A DNA stretch of 64,000 nt from Treponema sp. (GTDB lineage Bacteria; Spirochaetota; Spirochaetia; Treponematales; Breznakiellaceae). Where the stretch lies: assembly GCA_009777335.1 (NCBI GenBank), contig WRMC01000003.1, positions 106,864 to 170,863 on the forward strand, written 5' to 3'. The notes beneath the pieces were generated by a model. It saw only the letters and a list, made by a program, of their open reading frames with translations. It did no database searches and was not told the DNA's origin. The position numbers and the translations under genes are program-made. Of the stretch, positions 9,403 through 18,158 are shown piece after piece. The number at the start of each line of letters is the position of its first letter. The stretch's first letter is position 1.

Positions 9403-9824
9403 GCCCTCTTTAGCTTTGCCGAGATAAAGGCCGACAGGTTCTTGTCGAAGGTCTGTATATGGTCCAGGGCCCAGTCCCTCAGGTACTGTATAAACAGCTC
9501 TGGGTCATAAAGGCCGGTGGAGTAAAACTTGTTTGTTTCACCCAAGACCCTCTTCATAAATTCCCGGTGTTCCCTCCTATGTTCTAAAAGTTCCGGGTAC
9601 TCTAAAAGGAGCATAATTCTCTCTTCCAGACTAAAATGCCGGTTCGTCAAACTGATGGTTTTTTGGGAATAGAGGGAGAGGCTCTTGGTTGATTTTTCAG
9701 AGTCCTCACAGATCTGGCAGAGGGTGTTGATCATGTTTATCAGCTCCTCATGCTGGGTATCCATGAGGGGAATGTCCAAAAGGAGCTGGGTGTCCCAGGT
9801 GACCTCACAGGGGGATTTTTCCAT
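9399..9824 (-). CDS. Hemerythrin-domain protein
   Basis: 141 residues. It has the hemerythrin ligand set in order: D-T-Q-H-E-E-L near residue 25, N-R-H-F-S-L-E-E-R mid-protein, H-R-R-E-H-R-E-F, then a C-terminal H-I-Q-T-F-D. It is a second, diverged O2-binding paralogue of the protein at 4029. It is monocistronic and convergent with thrA, overlapping it by 4 bases. Confidence 0.85.
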   Translation of the reverse strand: MEKSPCEVTWDTQLLLDIPLMDTQHEELINMINTLCQICEDSEKSTKSLSLYSQKTISLTNRHFSLEERIMLLLEYPELLEHRREHREFMKRVLGETNKFYSTGLYDPELFIQYLRDWALDHIQTFDKNLSAFISAKLKRA

Positions 9825-9924
9825 AGATTCCTCCCTACATCGTTAGCTCCCTATAAATTTATAAAATTCCACCCCCATCGTCCACATATTTGACATTTTT
9901 TGAGAAAAATAAATAATGGTATAA

Positions 9925-11334
9925 TTATCGCAAATAGAGGTTTGAGTCCTCGATGTTCTTTAAGATGCCTTCGAAATTGCCCATGTCCCAGGCCAGGTCG
10001 ACGATGCTGTACTTGTTGCGGATCATCTGGCCCCGCCGGCAATCGGCGATGGCCTGGCTCCGGCTGAGGCCTATGGCCTCGGGAACCAGGGGGCAGAGGG
10101 CCCTGCCCAGGATATCTTTCAGTTCCCCATAGGGGATAAGGAGGTCCATCACCCGGTCCCTTATTGCGGTCCAGGAATCCCGGAAGGCCTCGTTTATGGT
10201 CTCTACCAATGGCTCATCCATCATCTTGTCCATGGAAGCTTCTATAATCTTGTCATGGGCCCGGCTGCCCTTAAAGGCCGCTGACACCTGGGCCCGCCGT
10301 TCATCCCGGCTGGGCCGCCGGTACGAGGGGTCCTGGGGCGGGGGGCCCTTGGGGTCCGCAAAGAAGATCTCCGTAAAGGCCGTGGCTGCCAGGGTCCCTA
10401 TGCTCACCTTAAAGCCATGGGTCACCGGGGCCCCCTTAAATCGCAGATCCTCCATCTCCCAGACATGGCTCCATAGGTGCTCGGCCCCCGATACGGGCCG
10501 GGAGTTCTTCATGTACTGCATGGCAAAGCCAGTTACCGCCAAGGTTTGAAAGAGGACCCTGATGGCATCCTGATCCCCCCGGGGGGCGGGAACGCTCTCT
10601 TCCAGAGCTTCCCTAAAGCCCTGGTGCACCATGGTCCAGGGGATGGGATCTATGGCCGGGGCTTCGGGGGCCCCCAGGGCTCCGGCCTTTTCGGCGATGA
10701 TCCAGTCGGTGCCGGCGATGATCTTGCTGGCCAGATCCCCCACCCCCGAAGAACTCAGGTAGGCCGGAGCGGCGGCGATAATTCCCAGGTCGGCGGCCAG
10801 GACCCGGGGGGCCTTGCAGAGGACATTCTGTTTAAACCCGTCCATTAAAAGGGAGGCCCCGTTGGGGGTGTAGCCGTCCACCGAGGCGGCGGTGGGCACG
10901 CAGAGGTAGGGAAGATCCAGTTCCTCCGCCGTCCTCTTTACCAGGTCGTTGAGGGTCCCCGCTCCTACGGCTAGGGGGACCAGGGCGGGAAAGTCCGGCA
11001 GGGAAGAAACCCACTTGGTAAGAAAGCGTATATGCTCGTACTCCGCATGAAGATGATCCCCCCCGGGAAAGATATGGACGGCCCCTACCTTGAGCCCCCC
11101 CTCTTCGGCAATAGCCTTGACCCTTTCTCCGGCAGCTTTATAGGTGTTTTCGTCAGCGATTAGGCAGAGGGTCTTGTGGTCAAAGAACTCGGTGATGAGG
11201 CGGGGTATGGCCTCCAGGGCATCTTTGGCAAGGATGAGTTCCTTTGTTTCGTCCGCATGGGCCAGGCACTCTTTAAGGGAAAGGGGACCCTGACCGGTTT
11301 TATTCGTAGAGTGGATCATGATGTACTGTATCAT
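9925..11334 (-). CDS. sn-glycerol-1-phosphate dehydrogenase-like protein (AraM/EgsA family)
   Basis: 469 residues of the iron-alcohol-dehydrogenase/dehydroquinate-synthase fold. G-A-G-T-L-N-D (residue ~125) is the dinucleotide-binding segment, followed by P-T-A-A-S-V-D-G-Y-T-P-N-G typical of AraM/G1P dehydrogenases. Probable metal ligands are the Asp in S-S-G-V-G-D and histidines in L-W-S-H-V and V-T-H-G-F. The family reduces dihydroxyacetone phosphate to sn-glycerol-1-phosphate, the stereoisomer of archaeal lipids. No Shine-Dalgarno precedes the ATG; TATAAC ends 8 bases upstream on this strand. It is divergent from the aminotransferase and separated from it by 35 bases. Confidence 0.8.
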   Translation of the reverse strand: MIQYIMIHSTNKTGQGPLSLKECLAHADETKELILAKDALEAIPRLITEFFDHKTLCLIADENTYKAAGERVKAIAEEGGLKVGAVHIFPGGDHLHAEYEHIRFLTKWVSSLPDFPALVPLAVGAGTLNDLVKRTAEELDLPYLCVPTAASVDGYTPNGASLLMDGFKQNVLCKAPRVLAADLGIIAAAPAYLSSSGVGDLASKIIAGTDWIIAEKAGALGAPEAPAIDPIPWTMVHQGFREALEESVPAPRGDQDAIRVLFQTLAVTGFAMQYMKNSRPVSGAEHLWSHVWEMEDLRFKGAPVTHGFKVSIGTLAATAFTEIFFADPKGPPPQDPSYRRPSRDERRAQVSAAFKGSRAHDKIIEASMDKMMDEPLVETINEAFRDSWTAIRDRVMDLLIPYGELKDILGRALCPLVPEAIGLSRSQAIADCRRGQMIRNKYSIVDLAWDMGNFEGILKNIEDSNLYLR

Positions 11335-11369
11335 TGCTTTTGGTTATAGTGAAGAAGGAGGATAGTCCT

Positions 11370-12557
11370 ATGCCCCTGGCCGATGCAGTACGGGAAGCCC
11401 TTGGCTCCCAGTCGATGATACGAAAAATGTTTGAAGAAGGTACCCTGCTTAAGCAGCAGCATGGGGCCCATAATGTCTTTGATTTTTCCCTGGGGAACCC
11501 GGACCTGGAGCCCCCCCCGGCCTTCCATGAGGTCTTTGTAAAGATGGCCTCCGAGGATGAAAAGGGTTCCCACGCCTACATGCCCAATGGGGGCTACCCC
11601 CATGTCCGGGAGGCCCTGGCAAAGAAGGCATCGGCGGAACAGCAGGTGAACATAGACGGCAGCCACATCATCATGTCCTGCGGGGCCGCCGGGGGTCTTA
11701 ATGTGGTCTTTAAATCTATCTTAAACCCCGGGGACGAGGTGATCGTCTCCCGGCCCTACTTTATGGAGTACCGGCCCTATGTATCTAACCACGGGGGCAA
11801 GATAGTTGAAGTGGATGCCCTGGATGACTTTAACCTGGATGTGGATGCCATAAAGGCGAAGCTGAATCCTAAAACCGCGGCGGTGTTGATCAATTCACCC
11901 CATAACCCCACGGGAAAAATATACCCCCCCGAGCTCATTGCCCATCTGGCCCAGGTGATGGAAGCCCACGGACGGGCATCGGGCCGTATGCCCTACCTTA
12001 TCTCCGACGAACCCTACAGGGAAATCGCCTATGATGGCATCGCCGTTCCCCCGATCCTGTCGGCCTACAAGGAATCCCTGGTGGTCACCTCCTATTCCAA
12101 GAGCCTTTCCCTCCCGGGGGAACGGATAGGCTATATCGCCCTGGGCCCCGAGGCGGAGGACAAGCAGAACCTGATCGGGGCCCTCATCTATGCTACCCGG
12201 ATCCTGGGCTATGTGAATGCCCCGGCCCTGATGCAGCGGATCGTGGCAGAACTGGTCTCTGCCAGGGTGGATGTAGACATTTACGCCCGCCGCCGCGGGG
12301 CCTTTGCCAAGGTCCTGGACCAGGTCGGCATCAGGTACTCCAAGGCCGAGGGAGCTTTTTACTATTTCTGCCAGGTCCCCTCAGGGGGGGACGACCTGGC
12401 CTTTGCGGAGCACCTAAAGAAGCATTTAATCCTGGGGGTGCCGGGGTCGGGCTTCGGAAAGCCCGGCTGGATCCGCTTTGCCTACTGTGTAGACGAAAAA
12501 ATCATCGAAGCTTCCGGTCCAGCATTCCAAAAAGCCATGGAAGAGTGGGGGAAGTAG
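11370..12557 (+). CDS. PLP-dependent aminotransferase, class I/II
   Basis: 395 residues from ATG 11370, which sits 8 bases after a GGAGG site; an upstream TTG (11334) would overlap the divergent gene. Fold type I features: the N-S-P-H-N-P-T-G segment (residue ~180), S-D-E-P-Y-R-E (residue ~210) and S-Y-S-K-S-L-S-L-P-G-E-R with the PLP lysine (residue ~240). The enzyme transfers an amino group between an amino acid and a 2-oxo acid; the substrate cannot be told from sequence. The stop is followed directly by the repeat-filled gap at 12558. Confidence 0.9.
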   Translation: MPLADAVREALGSQSMIRKMFEEGTLLKQQHGAHNVFDFSLGNPDLEPPPAFHEVFVKMASEDEKGSHAYMPNGGYPHVREALAKKASAEQQVNIDGSHIIMSCGAAGGLNVVFKSILNPGDEVIVSRPYFMEYRPYVSNHGGKIVEVDALDDFNLDVDAIKAKLNPKTAAVLINSPHNPTGKIYPPELIAHLAQVMEAHGRASGRMPYLISDEPYREIAYDGIAVPPILSAYKESLVVTSYSKSLSLPGERIGYIALGPEAEDKQNLIGALIYATRILGYVNAPALMQRIVAELVSARVDVDIYARRRGAFAKVLDQVGIRYSKAEGAFYYFCQVPSGGDDLAFAEHLKKHLILGVPGSGFGKPGWIRFAYCVDEKIIEASGPAFQKAMEEWGK

Positions 12558-12562
12558 AAGAA

Positions 12563-12627
12563 GAGGAAGAGGAAGAGGAAGAGGAAGAGCTCTCACAGAG
12601 ACACGGAGGACACGGAGGAAGAAGGAG
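12563..12627 (+). repeat. GGAAGA microsatellite and ACACGGAGG direct repeats
   Basis: Directly after the aminotransferase stop there are about five GGAAGA units (to ~12589), then CTCTCACAGAG, then two ACACGGAGG copies. The array begins within a few bases of the gene end, so replication slippage here could lengthen the transcript tail without changing the protein. Confidence 0.7.
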
Positions 12628-12632
12628 GGGGG

Positions 12633-12660
12633 ATTTTAGTCTTCACATGGAGACTAAAAT
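12633..12660 (+). repeat. Perfect 10-bp inverted repeat (hairpin)
   Basis: ATTTTAGTCT and AGACTAAAAT pair perfectly around an 8-base loop. No T-run follows on the plus strand, so it is not a classic terminator in that direction. It lies 76 bases after the aminotransferase stop. Confidence 0.6.
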
Positions 12661-12689
12661 GGCAGGTTTAATGATGGTGCTACTAACTC

Positions 12690-12812
12690 AGAACCAAGAC
12701 CAAGACCAACCGAGCACATCCAGCTGGCGCTGGACAGGAACCTTCACCCCGTGCGAGCTTCAAAATGCTCGCCCGGGACGAAGTTCCTGCTCCAGCACAG
12801 ATAGCTATGCGT
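12690..12812 (-). repeat. Structured interspersed repeat R5 (candidate RNA element)
   Basis: Read on the minus strand: GCTGGA - GC - AGGAACTTCGTCC - apical hairpin GCGAGC/GCTCGC - GGGTGAAGGTTCCT - G - TCCAGC. The outer 6-bp stem is 12791-12796 with 12729-12734. The inner stem has five pairs, one bulged G and about nine further pairs including wobbles that are G-U only on this strand. It is closest to R4 and shares its layout, though not its stem sequence, with R1, R2, R3 and R6. Confidence 0.65.
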
Positions 12813-12856
12813 GGTTCGATAGAAGATGATCATCGAATACCACCTGCATGGTATAG
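12811..12856 (+). repeat. Shared hairpin module, copy 1
   Basis: GTGGTTCGAT (12811-12820) pairs with ATCGAATACCAC (12832-12843) around AGAAGATGATC, with a 2-base bulge, and is followed by CTGCATGGTATAG. Almost the same module is at 56727-56774. At both loci it lies between a minus-strand and a plus-strand R repeat. Confidence 0.6.
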
Positions 12857-12966
12857 CCGATGTAGTACCATCTTCATCCATACAAAGGAGGGAGAAGAAA
12901 GCCGCTCTAGCTAGATCTCAGGAAAGGCTCTTTATTAATGACATGGGTGTCAGTCACCCTATTATT

Positions 12967-12989
12967 ACCCTCACTAATGAGGGTTTTTT
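12967..12989 (+). terminator. Rho-independent terminator candidate
   Basis: ACCCTCA (12967-12973), a four-base loop and TGAGGGT (12978-12984) form a perfect stem that runs into TTTTT. It is ~410 bases after the aminotransferase stop. A second related hairpin, TACCCTC/GAGGGTA at 12999-13018, follows without a T-run. Confidence 0.5.
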
Positions 12990-13091
12990 ATTTGCGTTTA
13001 CCCTCATAGGCGAGGGTATATTCTAATAATTCGAATTGCTGCTCTTTAGCATATCTTCCCCATCATCCTCATATGTAGAGATGATTATGAT

Positions 13092-13299
13092 AGGCTCTTC
13101 TCAGTCCAACCGCTCATCGCTTGCTCAGCTGGAGCAAAAAATGGTCCCTGCGGCGATTTCGACCTGGCCACACAACATAATTAAAATTAAATTTGGTAAA
13201 CCCTATATGCAATGATTGTGTCACCAGTTGTGTGGCCCGGGCGCTGGAGCCGCGGGGGCCATGTTTTTGTCCAGCGGTGAAGGGGTAGTGAGGTCTTGA
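13092..13299 (+). repeat. Structured interspersed repeat R1 (candidate RNA element)
   Basis: Begins GGCTCTTCTCA and ends GAGGTCTTGA just before the hisS stop. Stems seen: P1 GCTGGA 13128-13133 with TCCAGC 13270-13275; P2 13136-13147 with 13256-13268, with G13263 bulged; P3 GGCCACACAAC 13166-13176 with GTTGTGTGGCC 13227-13237 (11 perfect pairs). The core GCGGCGATTTCG and CGCTGGAGCCGC is nearly identical in R2, R3 and R6. Its wobble pair is G-U only on the plus strand, supporting plus-strand function. Confidence 0.7.
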
Positions 13300-13301
13300 T
13301 C

Positions 13302-14609
13302 TTAAAATAGGGTCAGCATTGCAATAATCTCTTCGATATTCAGCCCTTCGTGGTTTTCTCTTTTTGTTAGGTCCCGGAGTACCAGGGGGCTGCTAAGGGG
13401 GTTTTCCGGGTCCGCTATGATGAGCCACTTAATGCCCTTTTTCTCGGCTGCCTGGAACTGCCTGGTGAGTTTGTCTTCTTCCAGGAATACTTCACAGGGG
13501 AGCCCCTCTTTTCGGAGCTTCTCTGCCAGGACCTGGCAGGCTCCGGCAGATCCTTCGCTCACCCAGGCAATGGCACAGGCGGCGTAGGAGCTGACAGGTT
13601 TGATGCGGCCCAGTTCTTCCAGGGCGGCGATGAGCCGGTCTATGCCCAGGCTGGCCCCTATGCCGCTTAGGGGGGCACTGCGCTCGCTCGAATACAGGGC
13701 CACCAGGTTGTCGTAGCGGCCCCCGGAACATACCGAGCCTATGCCGGGTAAATCGGCCAAAAAGGACTCAAAGACCACTCCGGTGTAGTAATCCAGCCCC
13801 CGGGTAATGGAGGGGTCCAGGATATAGCTGCCGGTAATTCCTGCGTCCTTGATATAGGACAGGATAAGGCCGAGTCTTTCGGTTTCGGGGCAGGGCCCTA
13901 TGATGGCCTCCATGGCCCGGAGGGTTTCTTCAAAATTGCCTTCGATGCTGATAAAACCGTATAGGGCCTCCGCCTTTGCTTTCCCGGCGATTCCCGAAAG
14001 GAGCTTTATTGTCTCCTCCTTGCCAATTTTACCGAGCTTGTCCACGGTCCTGAGTACTTCCACGGATTTATCCAGGATTTCAAGCTGGGAAAGGAAGCGG
14101 TTGAATACCCCCCGGTGGTTAAGGCGTATTATCACCGGGCCCCCGGCTATGGCAAGGAGGGTATTCCGCATCATGTGGAGGATCTCAAAGTCGCAGGCCG
14201 CGCTGTCGCTGCCTATGGTGTCAAAGTCACATTGGGTAAACTCCCGGTAGCGCCCCCGCTGGGTGTTTTCGCCCCGCCATACCTTGGCGATATGGTAACG
14301 CTTAAAGGGAAAGCTAAGTTCCCCCCGGTGTTCTGCCAGGAAGCGGGCAAAGGGGACGGTGAGATCAAAGCGCAGGGCCACATCCCGGCCCCCCTTGTCA
14401 TTAAAGCGGTACATCTGCTTATCAGTTTCGCCCCCCCCCTTGCCCAGGAGGATCTCCGTATACTCCAGGGCCGGGGTGTCTATGGGGACAAAACCATAGG
14501 AGCGGAAGGATGCTTCGATCTTTTCCAGGAGCATTCGCCGTCCTATTTCGGCGGGGGGTAAGAAATCCCTAAACCCCTTCAGGATCTTCGGTTCAATATA
14601 TGCAGCCAT
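13302..14609 (-). CDS. hisS: Histidyl-tRNA synthetase
   Basis: 435 residues, class II aminoacyl-tRNA synthetase. It starts with the HisRS segment P-K-I-L-K-G-F-R-D-F-L-P. Motif 2 is R-Y-R-E-F-T-Q-C-D-F-D (residue ~122), the histidine A loop is G-L-D-Y-Y-T-G-V-V-F-E, and motif 3 contains G-I-G-A-S-L-G-I-D-R-L. A C-terminal anticodon-binding domain follows. It lies 13 bases downstream of the chemoreceptor stop on the same strand and may be read through from it. Confidence 0.96.
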   Translation of the reverse strand: MAAYIEPKILKGFRDFLPPAEIGRRMLLEKIEASFRSYGFVPIDTPALEYTEILLGKGGGETDKQMYRFNDKGGRDVALRFDLTVPFARFLAEHRGELSFPFKRYHIAKVWRGENTQRGRYREFTQCDFDTIGSDSAACDFEILHMMRNTLLAIAGGPVIIRLNHRGVFNRFLSQLEILDKSVEVLRTVDKLGKIGKEETIKLLSGIAGKAKAEALYGFISIEGNFEETLRAMEAIIGPCPETERLGLILSYIKDAGITGSYILDPSITRGLDYYTGVVFESFLADLPGIGSVCSGGRYDNLVALYSSERSAPLSGIGASLGIDRLIAALEELGRIKPVSSYAACAIAWVSEGSAGACQVLAEKLRKEGLPCEVFLEEDKLTRQFQAAEKKGIKWLIIADPENPLSSPLVLRDLTKRENHEGLNIEEIIAMLTLF

Positions 14610-14622
14610 GATTCCTCGCTTT

Positions 14623-16821
14623 TTAAACTTTGAACCGCGATACCTCCCTTACCAGCAGGTCGATGTTCTCCCGGTTTTTACTGCTTAACTCGTTCACCCG
14701 GGTAACGGCGGTGTTAATCTGATCCGCCCCGGCGGCCATCTCGTTCATTCCCCCGGTGATTTCCTGGGTCATCAGTTCCAGGTTCTTTCCCTCCTTGATA
14801 ACCTCCTTGGAGCCTTCGAGCATCTCCTCGGAGCCGCTCCTTACATGCCGGGTAAGGTCGTTCACGTTCCCCACCCCCTGAAGGAGCTGTTTAGACCCGG
14901 TGTTCTGCTCTTCCATGGCGTTGCGGATGTTCTCTTCTTCCTGGGCCACGGTTTTTATACAGTTATCGATGGATTCGAACCTATTGAGGACATTATCAGT
15001 TGAACTGGTAATCTTGTCTATGGAGGTCTTTATCTTTTTTAGGACCGCCGAGATGGTCTTGGACTGGTGGCTGGAATTTTCCGCCAGCTTTCTAATCTCA
15101 TCGGCCACCACCGCAAAGCCCTTCCCCGCATCTCCGGCGTGGGCCGCTTCTATGGCGGCATTCATCGAAAGCAGGTTGGTCTGGCTTGCGATGTTCTCCA
15201 TCACCGAGTTGATCTCTAAAAGGCCCTCGGATTCCTTGGCTATCTCCTGTATATCCTGGGCCACCCCCGAAAGACCCGAGCGGCCTATCTCCGAGGCTTC
15301 CATGAGCATCTTTACGTTGTTCGCATTATGCACCAGGGTTTGGTTCACCGATTGAATGTTAGCCACCATTTCCTCTATGGCCGAAGAGGCCTGGGTAATG
15401 TTGCTGCTCTGGTTTTCCACATGGCCGTTAAGCCGGTCTATGTTGACGGTAATCTGTTCCATGGTGGCATTGGTCTGGGTCACACTGGCGCTCTGGTTGA
15501 CGATCCGCCCCTTGATGCTCTGCACATTGGCGGTAATCTGATTTATTGCCGCGGCAGTCTCGGTCATGTTGCTGGCCAGCTCGGTCCCCAGGTCGGACAT
15601 CACTCCCGTTTGGCCCTTAATCGTTACCACCAGGGTCTTAATTTTATCCAGGGTCTGATTAAAGTAGGTGGCCAGATCCCCGATTTCATCATGGGAGCTG
15701 ACGGTAATATTCCTGGTCAGATCCCCCTCGCCCTGGGCTATGTCCTTGAGGGTGTCAGTCACCGTCACTATGGGCTTGGTCATTAGGTTAAGGACCACAT
15801 AGACAATGAGGGCGCTGATCCCCATGGCCGCCACCGCCAGGGTCACCACGAAGAGGGTAAGGTCGTTGGCCTCCCTATAGATCACCGCATCGGCGGTGCC
15901 TATGACTACCGACCAGTAGTGCCCCGAGTTCCCTATCTCTATGGGCTCCATAAAGTATTCCACATAGGTGTCCAGGGTGGGATCGTAGGTGATGGCAAAG
16001 AAGGGTTCCCCCTCCCTTACGGCCCGGGAAGCGGCATCCATGTTGGGGCCATGCTCCATGTCCACATCGGTCATCTGGGCGCCGATACGCTGGGGGATAA
16101 AATGGGCCAGGATGGTTCCGTTATTCGAGTAGATGATCATCAGCGAGATCTCTTCGTGATGTGCTATGGTCTCCTCCACCTGGGCCTGCATGGCCGCGGT
16201 GCTCAGGAGGGCACCCACCCCTCCGACGGTCTCGTTGGTCCGGGGGTTAACGATGGGAACCATGACCCGAAAGACCAGCTGGGGGACCCCTCCTATCTCC
16301 CTAAAGATGGGGTTCTCTACCCGGTCCCTCTTCGAGCCTGGGCCGTTAAAATAGGCCATGCTCTCGAGCAGGTCGGCTTCGGCGAACTGGGCCTCCAGGT
16401 GCCCGCTCTCCCGGGTATAGCTTATGGCGTACTGACCCTGGGGGCTGGAGCCCAGGCGGCCTATATGGGCCTGGTCCATGCCGTCTATGGCATTGGGCTT
16501 CCAGATGGTGTAGAGGGCCACGATGTTGGCCTCCCGGCTTACCAGGTTAAAGAGGATCTCATCGTAGATATCCCGCCGGCGCTCCGGAGCCAGGTCCTCA
16601 TAGCCGGCCATGATGTTCCCCAGGGTTTTCAGGACCTGGATATAGCCGTTCTCCCGGCCGCTCCAGTAGGTGGCCTCGTTCTGGGTCACCGACTGGAGCC
16701 CCCGGAGGCTTAGGTCAAGACTGATGCTCCGGGCCTGGATGACCACGATGACCGACAGGCCGGCCATGACCAGGGCCATGATAGAGATCACCATAATGCT
16801 TAGTTTGTACTTGATTTTCAT
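14623..16821 (-). CDS. Methyl-accepting chemotaxis protein with extracellular Cache-type sensor
   Basis: 732 residues. TM1 spans residues ~8-28, a large periplasmic domain of the Cache type lies at ~30-320 (with Y-W-S-G-R-E and T-Y-V-E-Y-F), and TM2 at ~322-345 leads into a HAMP linker. The cytoplasmic coiled coil carries the conserved tip [20 protein letters not shown]. It would signal to CheA/CheW to steer flagella; the ligand is unknown. The ATG follows GAGGAGT. Upstream 16822-16945 is AT-rich and may hold its promoter, but no clear boxes are seen. Confidence 0.93.
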   Translation of the reverse strand: MKIKYKLSIMVISIMALVMAGLSVIVVIQARSISLDLSLRGLQSVTQNEATYWSGRENGYIQVLKTLGNIMAGYEDLAPERRRDIYDEILFNLVSREANIVALYTIWKPNAIDGMDQAHIGRLGSSPQGQYAISYTRESGHLEAQFAEADLLESMAYFNGPGSKRDRVENPIFREIGGVPQLVFRVMVPIVNPRTNETVGGVGALLSTAAMQAQVEETIAHHEEISLMIIYSNNGTILAHFIPQRIGAQMTDVDMEHGPNMDAASRAVREGEPFFAITYDPTLDTYVEYFMEPIEIGNSGHYWSVVIGTADAVIYREANDLTLFVVTLAVAAMGISALIVYVVLNLMTKPIVTVTDTLKDIAQGEGDLTRNITVSSHDEIGDLATYFNQTLDKIKTLVVTIKGQTGVMSDLGTELASNMTETAAAINQITANVQSIKGRIVNQSASVTQTNATMEQITVNIDRLNGHVENQSSNITQASSAIEEMVANIQSVNQTLVHNANNVKMLMEASEIGRSGLSGVAQDIQEIAKESEGLLEINSVMENIASQTNLLSMNAAIEAAHAGDAGKGFAVVADEIRKLAENSSHQSKTISAVLKKIKTSIDKITSSTDNVLNRFESIDNCIKTVAQEEENIRNAMEEQNTGSKQLLQGVGNVNDLTRHVRSGSEEMLEGSKEVIKEGKNLELMTQEITGGMNEMAAGADQINTAVTRVNELSSKNRENIDLLVREVSRFKV

Positions 16822-16945
16822 AGCGGACTCCTCAGTTTTTTAAATAATTAAATAATACTTAAACTCTAGTGGATGAATTTATTTTTTCAAGGGAAGGGTG
16901 AATTTTTAATTTATACCAGGCCTGCTGTTTGCCCGGCCTATGGGC

Positions 16946-18103
16946 TCAGATATCTTCCAGCCGGATTCCCTCTCCGGCGGGTATGGTCTTCCGGGCCCTG
17001 CGGCCTATGATCTGTTCTTCGAAAGAGGGGGGCAGGCCGGGCCTCAGGATCTTCTCTGTTCTAAGGGAGGCAAAGGAATCCCGGGTAATGATGTCTCCCT
17101 CTTGAATTTCCCCCAGGGCGTGGAGGGATCTATTGGTCCTCCGGTAATTAGCCTCCTCCGAGGGGGCCAGTCTTTTCACCCCGTCTCCCAGGATGGCCTC
17201 GACCAGGTCCCGGCCCCGGTCCTTGGAGAGAGCTTCCAGGGTCTCTTTGGGCCCCTGGGCTTGGGCCTGCCGGACCGCCCTGACCATGAGGGCAAAGTCC
17301 TGGGGGTCCAGGGCTATGGGGTCATCCAGGCCCGGATCCTGGCGGGACAGGCAGAAGTGTTTCTCGATCACCGAAGCCCCCATGACGGCGGCCAGGACGG
17401 GGACCAGGCAGGGGTCCAGGCTGTGGTCACTGAGCCCCACGGGGCAGCCGAAGATGTTCTCCAGATTTTGCAAAATTCTAAGGTTATAGTCCCTTTCCGG
17501 GGCAGGGTAGGCGGTGACACAGTGGAGGAGGCAGGGGGGGGGACCGGCTTTTTTTAGGATATCCAGGGCCTCTTCTATATCAGAAAGGCGGGAAACCCCC
17601 GTGGAAAGGAGGACCGGGAGCCCTAAGGGGGCGATTTCCCTTATAAGGGCCGTATAATTGAGCTCCGGAGAGGCGATTTTGATACAGGAGGGCTCCAGGG
17701 AAGAGAGATCCCGGGCACTTTTGGGGCCAAAGGGGGTGCAAAGGAAGATAAGCCCCTTCTTTTCTACCCTTTCTTTCAGGTCCGCAAGAAATTCCAGGGG
17801 CACTTCCAGGTCCTTAAAGCGGTCGTAGAGGCGGATCTTCCCCCCCGGGAGCAGGACCTCCCCTGTCAGGGGGTGGAGAATTTCGTCAGCGTAGACGATC
17901 TGGAACTTGATGCAGTCCGCCCCGGCCTCGGCGGCGGCATCGATGAGCTCCCCCGCCTTGACCGGATCGGCCCCATGGGAGGTCCCCAGTTCGGCAATGA
18001 GGAGGACCTGAGCGGGGCTATAGGTTTGGCCGTTTATGCAAAAAAAACTTTTTTTCAGGGCTTTCCCCCTCGACTTTTTTCCCGGAATACGATATAGTAT
18101 CAT
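16946..18103 (-). CDS. N-acetylneuraminate synthase family protein (NeuB/SpsE-like) with SAF domain
   Basis: The NeuB barrel begins at L-L-I-A-E-L-G-T-S-H-G and shows D-C-I-K-F-Q, S-T-G-V, L-L-H-C-V-T-A-Y-P and G-L-S-D-H-S, then I-E-K-H-F. The last ~65 residues form a SAF/antifreeze-like domain (R-S-L-H-A, I-T-R-D, I-I-G-R-R-A). The family condenses phosphoenolpyruvate with an aminosugar to make sialic-acid-type nonulosonates. No other nonulosonate gene is nearby. The start is uncertain: the frame is open to ATG 18136, ATG 18103 is chosen here, and the family N-terminus best fits a CTG at 18058 preceded by AGGGGG. Confidence 0.82.
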   Translation of the reverse strand: MILYRIPGKKSRGKALKKSFFCINGQTYSPAQVLLIAELGTSHGADPVKAGELIDAAAEAGADCIKFQIVYADEILHPLTGEVLLPGGKIRLYDRFKDLEVPLEFLADLKERVEKKGLIFLCTPFGPKSARDLSSLEPSCIKIASPELNYTALIREIAPLGLPVLLSTGVSRLSDIEEALDILKKAGPPPCLLHCVTAYPAPERDYNLRILQNLENIFGCPVGLSDHSLDPCLVPVLAAVMGASVIEKHFCLSRQDPGLDDPIALDPQDFALMVRAVRQAQAQGPKETLEALSKDRGRDLVEAILGDGVKRLAPSEEANYRRTNRSLHALGEIQEGDIITRDSFASLRTEKILRPGLPPSFEEQIIGRRARKTIPAGEGIRLEDI

Positions 18104-18158
18104 AATAGCGATTGCCGAACCATGCAATCCTACCATGTATTAAGATGAGGAGTGCATT

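Larger units (their letters stand above)
12558..13301. other. Gene-free repeat locus 1
   Basis: 744 bases with no convincing gene. In order it holds a purine-rich GGAAGA array, ACACGGAGG direct repeats, a perfect 10-bp hairpin, the minus-strand structured repeat R5, a shared GTGGTTCGAT hairpin, the near-palindrome GGTGTCAGTCACC (12946-12958), two related ACCCTC/GAGGGT hairpins (the first with a T-run) and the plus-strand repeat R1, which stops just before the hisS stop codon. Confidence 0.75.

Noticed and set aside
12545..12829. 94-codon open frame rich in Glu after the aminotransferase
   Set aside because: It is a by-product of the GGAAGA array, starts inside the upstream gene and runs into repeat R5.
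13166..13237. R1 P3 arms ACACAAC ... GTTGTGT as integron attC R''/R' sites
   Set aside because: Only R1 keeps the RYYYAAC/GTTRRRY form. R2, R3 and R6 keep the pairing but lose AAC/GTT, copies are isolated or head-to-head and not an array, and no integrase is present.
13092..13299. R1-R6 as omega-RNA or HEARO-type guide RNAs
   Set aside because: The GGCTCTTC start is loosely similar, but no IscB/IsrB/TnpB gene lies nearby and the rest does not match what I know of those RNAs.
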